Assembly (NCBI GenBank): GCA_027021095.1
Contig: JALUUZ010000315.1
Span: 1-9,967 of the forward strand
Direction: 5' to 3'
Source: Gammaproteobacteria bacterium
Lineage (GTDB): Bacteria; Pseudomonadota; Gammaproteobacteria; SZUA-21
Length of the DNA stretch: 9,967 nt
The translations under genes and the position numbers were made by a program. Of the stretch, positions 5,997 to 9,967 are shown one piece after another; within the stretch, counting starts at the first letter, position 1; every line of letters begins with the position of its first letter. The notes under the pieces were generated by a model. That model ran no database searches. It was given only the letters and a program-made list of their open reading frames with translations, and was not told where the DNA came from.

Positions 5997-6767
5997 TTAC
6001 TGCTTCCTGGTAAAAACCCAGCTGTTTCCGTTACTTAGTTTGCGGCTGAAGCGATAACCATCTTCTTCGAACGCCTTGATATCGTCCGCGTCGGTGAGGC
6101 GGTTGCAGAGGATAAAGCGCGCCATCAGGCCACGAGCCTTTTTCGCATACAAGCCGATCATCTTGTACTCCCCATTGCGGTACTCTTTGAACGCCGGGGT
6201 AATCACCCTGCCGTCGAGCTGTTTTTCACGCACGGCCTTGAAATACTCGTTGGATGCAAGATTGATCACTGTGTCCGCTTTTTGTTTACGCAACGCCTGG
6301 TTGACGGCGCCGGCGATCCGGTCCTGCCAGAACGCATACAGGTTCGCTCCCTGCGCGGTTTTGAGCCGGGTTCCCATTTCCAGCCGGTAGGGCTGGATAA
6401 GATCCAGCGGACGCAGCAGCCCGTACAAGCCCGACAGTATCCGCAGCCGCTTCTGGCAGGCGGTGAGATCACGCGCGCCAAAGCTGTCTATGTCCAGCCC
6501 GGTATAGACATCCCCCTTGAATGCAAACACGGCCTGACGGGCATTGTCTAGCGTAAACGGCAACTGCCACGCACGATAACGGCGGTAGTTCAGATCCGCG
6601 ATTTTGTCGCTGATCTTCATCAGCTGTTTCAATGCCGGCCTGCTGAATTTTCGCATATAGCCGATCAACTGCTCCGATTGTGGCAGAAAATCCGGCAATG
6701 TGTACTTGTCTGTCGTCACAGGCGTTGTAAAATCCAGTGTTTTCGAAGGTGAAATCAGTATAATCAT
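5997..6767 (-). CDS. yaaA: Peroxide stress protein YaaA (DUF328)
   Basis: A 256-residue cytoplasmic protein, close in length to E. coli YaaA (258). The N-terminus MIILISPSKTLDF is the family signature. Further conserved blocks are VFAFKGDVYTGLD (80-92), LSGLYGLLRPLDLIQPYRLEMG (111-132, central residues GLYGLLRPLD), NLASNEYFKAV (169-179) and KMIGLYAKKARGLMARF (202-218). In E. coli YaaA limits damage from hydrogen peroxide by lowering free intracellular iron, is controlled by OxyR and binds DNA; the same role is inferred here. The Shine-Dalgarno is weak (GAG about 10 bases before the ATG). The upstream promoter candidate on the minus strand is good. No OxyR site could be identified by eye. Confidence 0.94.
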   Translation of the reverse strand: MIILISPSKTLDFTTPVTTDKYTLPDFLPQSEQLIGYMRKFSRPALKQLMKISDKIADLNYRRYRAWQLPFTLDNARQAVFAFKGDVYTGLDIDSFGARDLTACQKRLRILSGLYGLLRPLDLIQPYRLEMGTRLKTAQGANLYAFWQDRIAGAVNQALRKQKADTVINLASNEYFKAVREKQLDGRVITPAFKEYRNGEYKMIGLYAKKARGLMARFILCNRLTDADDIKAFEEDGYRFSRKLSNGNSWVFTRKQ

Positions 6768-6819
6768 TGGCTGTTACTCGATAGCGATGATCCGGGCAAT
6801 GACATTCCGCAACACAGTC

Positions 6820-6850
6820 TTGCAGGATGACTCATACAAGGCACTATAAA
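6820..6850 (+). promoter_or_regulatory. Possible promoter for the S9 peptidase, overlapping the yaaA promoter
   Basis: TTGCAG (6820-6825) and TATAAA (6845-6850) are 19 bases apart, slightly long. Transcription would start near 6857, which favours the ATG at 6884 over the one at 6827. The -10 shares bases with the minus-strand -10 of yaaA. Confidence 0.3.
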
Positions 6851-6871
6851 ACCCTGCGTAAACATACTCAA
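6843..6871 (-). promoter_or_regulatory. Promoter for yaaA
   Basis: On the minus strand TTGAGT (6866-6871) and TATAGT (6843-6848) are separated by 17 bases. The predicted start near 6836 leaves a leader of about 69 bases before the yaaA ATG. The boxes match sigma70 consensus at four and five of six positions. Confidence 0.45.
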
Positions 6872-6883
6872 GACCGAAATAGA

Positions 6884-8827
6884 ATGCAAAAGAAAATCCA
6901 ACCCTTTGGCACCTGGCCTTCGTCTTTCGACGCCGCCACGATCGTTGCCGGCCAAAACCGGCTCAGCCAGGTACAGATCGAACGGCAGCGGATCTACTGG
7001 ATCGAAACCCGCCCGGCAGAACAAGGCCGCGCCACGATCGTCTGCTGCGACCAACGCACGATCACCGAGCTGCTGCCACCCCCGTACAGTGCCCGCAGCC
7101 GGGTACACGAGTATGGTGGTGCCAGTTATACCGTCAACCGGTCGTCGCTGTACTTCGTCAACGACAAGGACCAGCAGGTCTGGCAACGTGACCCTTCCGG
7201 CCATATCAGGCAAATCACCGCGGCACCGGCGTTCCGCTTTGGTGAACTGGTCGTCCCGGCCGTGGAGAACCCTGCCTATCTGCTGGCGGTCGGCGAACAC
7301 CATACCCCGGCCCTGGACGAACCGGCCAACTCACTGGTAAAGATCGATTGCGCCACCGGCGAGATCACCGTCCTCCACCAGGGGCAGGATTTCTATGCCT
7401 ACCCCTGCCTCGACCGCCAGGCAACGAACCTGTGCTGGATAAGCTGGAACCACCCGGATATGCCGTGGGACCGCACACGCCTGTGGACTGCGCGGATCGA
7501 TCCCCAAGGCAGCCTGTCCGATATCGTCTGCCAGCGCTCTGAGGACGAAGCGGTGTTCCAGCCGCAGTGGTCACCTGCCGGCGAGCTCTATTTCATCTCC
7601 GACAAAACCGGCTGGTGGAACCTGTACCGGCTGTCGGCGGCAAACACACCCCTGCTGGCCATGCACGCCGAGTTCGCCAAGCCCCTGTGGAACCTTGGCC
7701 TGTCTACCTATGCGTTCGTGTCAGACGCACAGATCGTCTGCACCTATATCGAAAGCGGCGAAAGCCGGCTGGGGTTGATCGACACGCGGACCGGCGGTTT
7801 GCAGGCCCTGCCGGTACGGCATTCAAGCTACGACGCAATACGTGCGGTGCAAGGCGGTGCCTGCTACATCGCGTCCTCACCGACCGCCTACGATGCCCTG
7901 TACCGGTTCGACCTCCGCCAGCAGCGGGAAACGGCGATCATGCATGCTACCGATACCCAACCTGCGGCCGGCACGGTGTCGACCGGAACCAGCATCAGCT
8001 TCCTGACCGGAAACGGCGAAACCGCGTATGGGTTCTACTATGCCCCGACTCACCCAGACTACCGCGGCCCCGCGCAGGACCTGCCGCCGCTGATCGTAAT
8101 CAGCCATGGGGGCCCGACCAGCTGTTCGACAAACGGCCTGTCGGTAAAAGTGCAGTACTGGACCAGCCGGGGGTTTGCCGTGCTCGACGTCAACTACCGT
8201 GGCAGCACAGGCTACGGCCGGGCCTACCGTAATCGCCTGTATGCAAACTGGGGGATTCTCGATGTCGAGGACTGCGTCAACGGCGCCCGGTTTCTCGTCG
8301 CACAAAAACTGGCCGACCCGCAGCGCCTGATCATTCGCGGCAGCAGTGCCGGCGGTTACACGACACTGGCAGCATTGACATTTTTCGACCTGTTCAAGGC
8401 CGGCGCCAGCTACTATGGCATCGGTGACCTGTGCGCACTGGCACGGGACACCCACAAATTCGAGGCACATTACCTGGATAAACTGGTCGGCCGCTGGCCT
8501 GATGAACAACGGCTCTACCGGCAACGTTCACCGATCAACCATGTCGAGCAGCTCAGCTGCCCGATCATCTTTTTCCAGGGTCTAAAGGATAAAGTCGTCC
8601 CCCCCGAACAGGCGCAACAAATGGTCGAGGCACTGAAACACAAGGGGCTGCCGGTCGCCTACCAGGCTTATGCAGACGAAGCACACGGTTTCCGGCAGGC
8701 AGATACGCTGGTGCACTCACTGCAAGCCGAGTTGTACTTTTACGACCGCATCTTTTCTCTCGGTGGAACGCCGCAAGCAGCCCTGCAGATCGACAACCTG
8801 GACGATACGACGGGGCAGGACCAGTGA
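6884..8827 (+). CDS. S9 family serine peptidase (prolyl oligopeptidase / acylaminoacyl peptidase type)
   Basis: Predicted cytoplasmic serine peptidase that cleaves short peptides. It has 647 residues from 6884; an in-frame ATG at 6827 would add 19, but the likely promoter overlaps that codon and the added residues are polar. Neither start has a good ribosome site. The N-terminal two thirds has the repeated strand pattern of a beta-propeller (for example QPQWSPAGELYFISDKTGWWNLYRL). The C-terminal alpha/beta hydrolase begins around the HGGP oxyanion loop (His408). The triad is Ser488 in GSSAGG, Asp569 in GLKDKVVPP and His601 in DEAHGF, all in the order and spacing of family S9. No signal peptide is visible. 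It diverges from yaaA, and its stop overlaps the start of the downstream cls gene by 4 bases, so the two are likely co-translated. The exact specificity cannot be read from sequence. Confidence 0.92.
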   Translation: MQKKIQPFGTWPSSFDAATIVAGQNRLSQVQIERQRIYWIETRPAEQGRATIVCCDQRTITELLPPPYSARSRVHEYGGASYTVNRSSLYFVNDKDQQVWQRDPSGHIRQITAAPAFRFGELVVPAVENPAYLLAVGEHHTPALDEPANSLVKIDCATGEITVLHQGQDFYAYPCLDRQATNLCWISWNHPDMPWDRTRLWTARIDPQGSLSDIVCQRSEDEAVFQPQWSPAGELYFISDKTGWWNLYRLSAANTPLLAMHAEFAKPLWNLGLSTYAFVSDAQIVCTYIESGESRLGLIDTRTGGLQALPVRHSSYDAIRAVQGGACYIASSPTAYDALYRFDLRQQRETAIMHATDTQPAAGTVSTGTSISFLTGNGETAYGFYYAPTHPDYRGPAQDLPPLIVISHGGPTSCSTNGLSVKVQYWTSRGFAVLDVNYRGSTGYGRAYRNRLYANWGILDVEDCVNGARFLVAQKLADPQRLIIRGSSAGGYTTLAALTFFDLFKAGASYYGIGDLCALARDTHKFEAHYLDKLVGRWPDEQRLYRQRSPINHVEQLSCPIIFFQGLKDKVVPPEQAQQMVEALKHKGLPVAYQAYADEAHGFRQADTLVHSLQAELYFYDRIFSLGGTPQAALQIDNLDDTTGQDQ

Positions 8828-9967
8828 AACGCAAGCGCAAAAAACTGTTCCGGCACAGTTATCATTTTCCGGAACGCCAAGGGAACCAGGCTACGCTGCT
8901 GATCGACGGGGAGCTTTTCTTTCCGGCAATCCTCGAAGACATAGGCAACGCCAAAAAAACCATTTTCATCGAATTCTACCTGATGCATTCCGGCCAGACG
9001 GCAACACGTTTTATCGACGCGCTGGCACGGGCGGTCGACAATCGAGTCGATGTCTATATGCTGTTGGATGCATTCGGTGCCTCCAAACTGCTCGCGGCAG
9101 ACCGGAAGCGTTTGACTGACGCCGGAGTCCACCTGGCTTTCTACAACCCGTTTCGCTTACGACGGCTCCGGCGCAGCCTGCACCGTACCCACCGCAAGAT
9201 CATCGTCATCGACAACACGCTGGCCTACACGGGAGGCACAGGGATCGCCGACCTGTTTGCGCCCGGTGGCAGCACCGACCAATACTGGCACGACACCATG
9301 ACCCGGATCCAGGGGCCCTGCGTCAACGACTGGACCAGGCTGTTCCGGGAAAACTGGTCGCGCTGGTCCGATATCGCACTGCCAAGCTGCGACAGCTGCG
9401 GTGCGCTCGGCAGTGACGGCCGGGGCCGCGTGGTCAGCAATCATTCCGCGCGCCGTTCGGAAATCAGAAAATCCCTGATCACACATATTTACCGCGCCCG
9501 GAAGCGCATCTGGCTGGCGACCCCGTATTTCGTCCCATCACGACGAATCCGGCGCCTGCTGGTCAAAGCTGCCAGGCGAGGCATCGATACCCGTCTGCTG
9601 CTTCCCGGTCCATTGACCGACAATCCAGGTTCACGCTACATGGCTCGCCGGTTCTACGGCTACCTGCTCAAGGGCGGCGTCCGAATCTACGAATACCAAC
9701 CACGTTTTCTGCATGCAAAGCTCTTTCTGATCGACGACTGGGCCAGCGTCGGCTCGAGCAACATGGATCGCTGGGGCTTGATCTGGAATCTGGATGCGAA
9801 CCAGGAAGTACTCAGGCCCGAGTTTGCCGCCCAGGTCGCGGCATTTTTTTCGCAGGATTTTCAGCGTTCAGAAACTTTCGTCTATGAAAAATGGTGCACC
9901 CGCCCCTGGCACCAGCGGTTGATGGAACTACTCTGGGGCCGGGTCATGGCTGTGCTTGCGTGGTTCA
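8824..9967 (+). CDS. clsB: ClsB-like cardiolipin synthase / phospholipase D family protein (truncated by window end)
   Basis: A phospholipase D superfamily enzyme with two HKD motifs, the first at His123-Lys125-Asp130 (HRKIIVID) and the second at His297-Lys299-Asp304 (HAKLFLID, followed by GSSNMD). Such enzymes form cardiolipin by phosphatidyl transfer at the inner membrane. The N-terminus lacks the two transmembrane helices of ClsA and instead starts with a basic stretch followed by QATLLIDGELFFPAILEDI, which fits the ClsB (YbhO) type; the gene symbol is therefore tentative. The start is GTG at 8824, overlapping the peptidase stop (GTGA), with AGGA just upstream at 8817-8820 and GGGG at 8812-8815. 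The frame stays open for 381 codons to the last base, so the C-terminus, probably a few dozen residues given about 413 in E. coli ClsB, lies outside the window. A transmembrane segment may begin at the very end (WGRVMAVLAWF). Confidence 0.88.
   Translation, partial: MKRKRKKLFRHSYHFPERQGNQATLLIDGELFFPAILEDIGNAKKTIFIEFYLMHSGQTATRFIDALARAVDNRVDVYMLLDAFGASKLLAADRKRLTDAGVHLAFYNPFRLRRLRRSLHRTHRKIIVIDNTLAYTGGTGIADLFAPGGSTDQYWHDTMTRIQGPCVNDWTRLFRENWSRWSDIALPSCDSCGALGSDGRGRVVSNHSARRSEIRKSLITHIYRARKRIWLATPYFVPSRRIRRLLVKAARRGIDTRLLLPGPLTDNPGSRYMARRFYGYLLKGGVRIYEYQPRFLHAKLFLIDDWASVGSSNMDRWGLIWNLDANQEVLRPEFAAQVAAFFSQDFQRSETFVYEKWCTRPWHQRLMELLWGRVMAVLAWF

Noticed and set aside
7567..8232. Plus-strand open frame (221 codons) inside the S9 peptidase
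   Set aside because: Frame-shifted shadow of the peptidase, Arg/Pro-rich with no domain.
7877..8524. Long minus-strand open frame (215 codons) inside the S9 peptidase
   Set aside because: It is antisense to the catalytic domain, whose motifs are clear. GC-rich codon use commonly leaves the opposite strand open.

Overview
The window looks like ordinary chromosome from a gammaproteobacterium. The gene set supports this: a Pseudomonas-like metX-metW pair, a DUF4426 protein next to it, YaaA, an HU variant and a ClsB-like phospholipase D enzyme. Coding DNA is moderately GC-rich and intergenic stretches are AT-rich. I cannot name the genus. I see no phage genes, transposase, CRISPR array, tRNA or rRNA.

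Layout. Bases 1-292 hold no convincing gene, but they contain small inverted repeats of the kind seen in dispersed intergenic repeats, and a good sigma70-type promoter at the right end. A dynamin-like GTPase follows (410-2386, +). After a short gap with a perfect TATAAT box come metX (2472-3620, +) and metW (3617-4219, +), which overlap by 4 bases. An AT-rich spacer with a hairpin leads to a secreted DUF4426 protein (4479-4934, +). A long perfect inverted repeat at 4979-5049 lies between this gene and the convergent HU-family gene (5105-5452, -), whose own promoter lies upstream at 5564-5591. A 78-residue two-helix membrane protein (5741-5977, +) converges on yaaA (5997-6767, -). YaaA and an S9-family serine peptidase (6884-8827, +) diverge from an AT-rich core that seems to serve as the -10 box in both directions. 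The peptidase overlaps a ClsB-type cardiolipin synthase gene (8824 to the window end, +), which is cut off by the window.

Functionally, metX and metW form the methionine block: MetX acylates homoserine, probably with succinyl-CoA, and MetW is its usual partner. The other genes are housekeeping or envelope/stress functions: membrane dynamics (dynamin), nucleoid structure (HU), peroxide/iron stress (YaaA), peptide turnover (S9) and phospholipid synthesis (ClsB). Nothing here forms a recognisable new multi-gene system. The points most worth checking are the dynamin's altered P-loop, the leaderless short reading frame overlapping the metX start, the 4979-5049 inverted repeat, the shared yaaA/S9 promoter core and the two poorly characterised small proteins.
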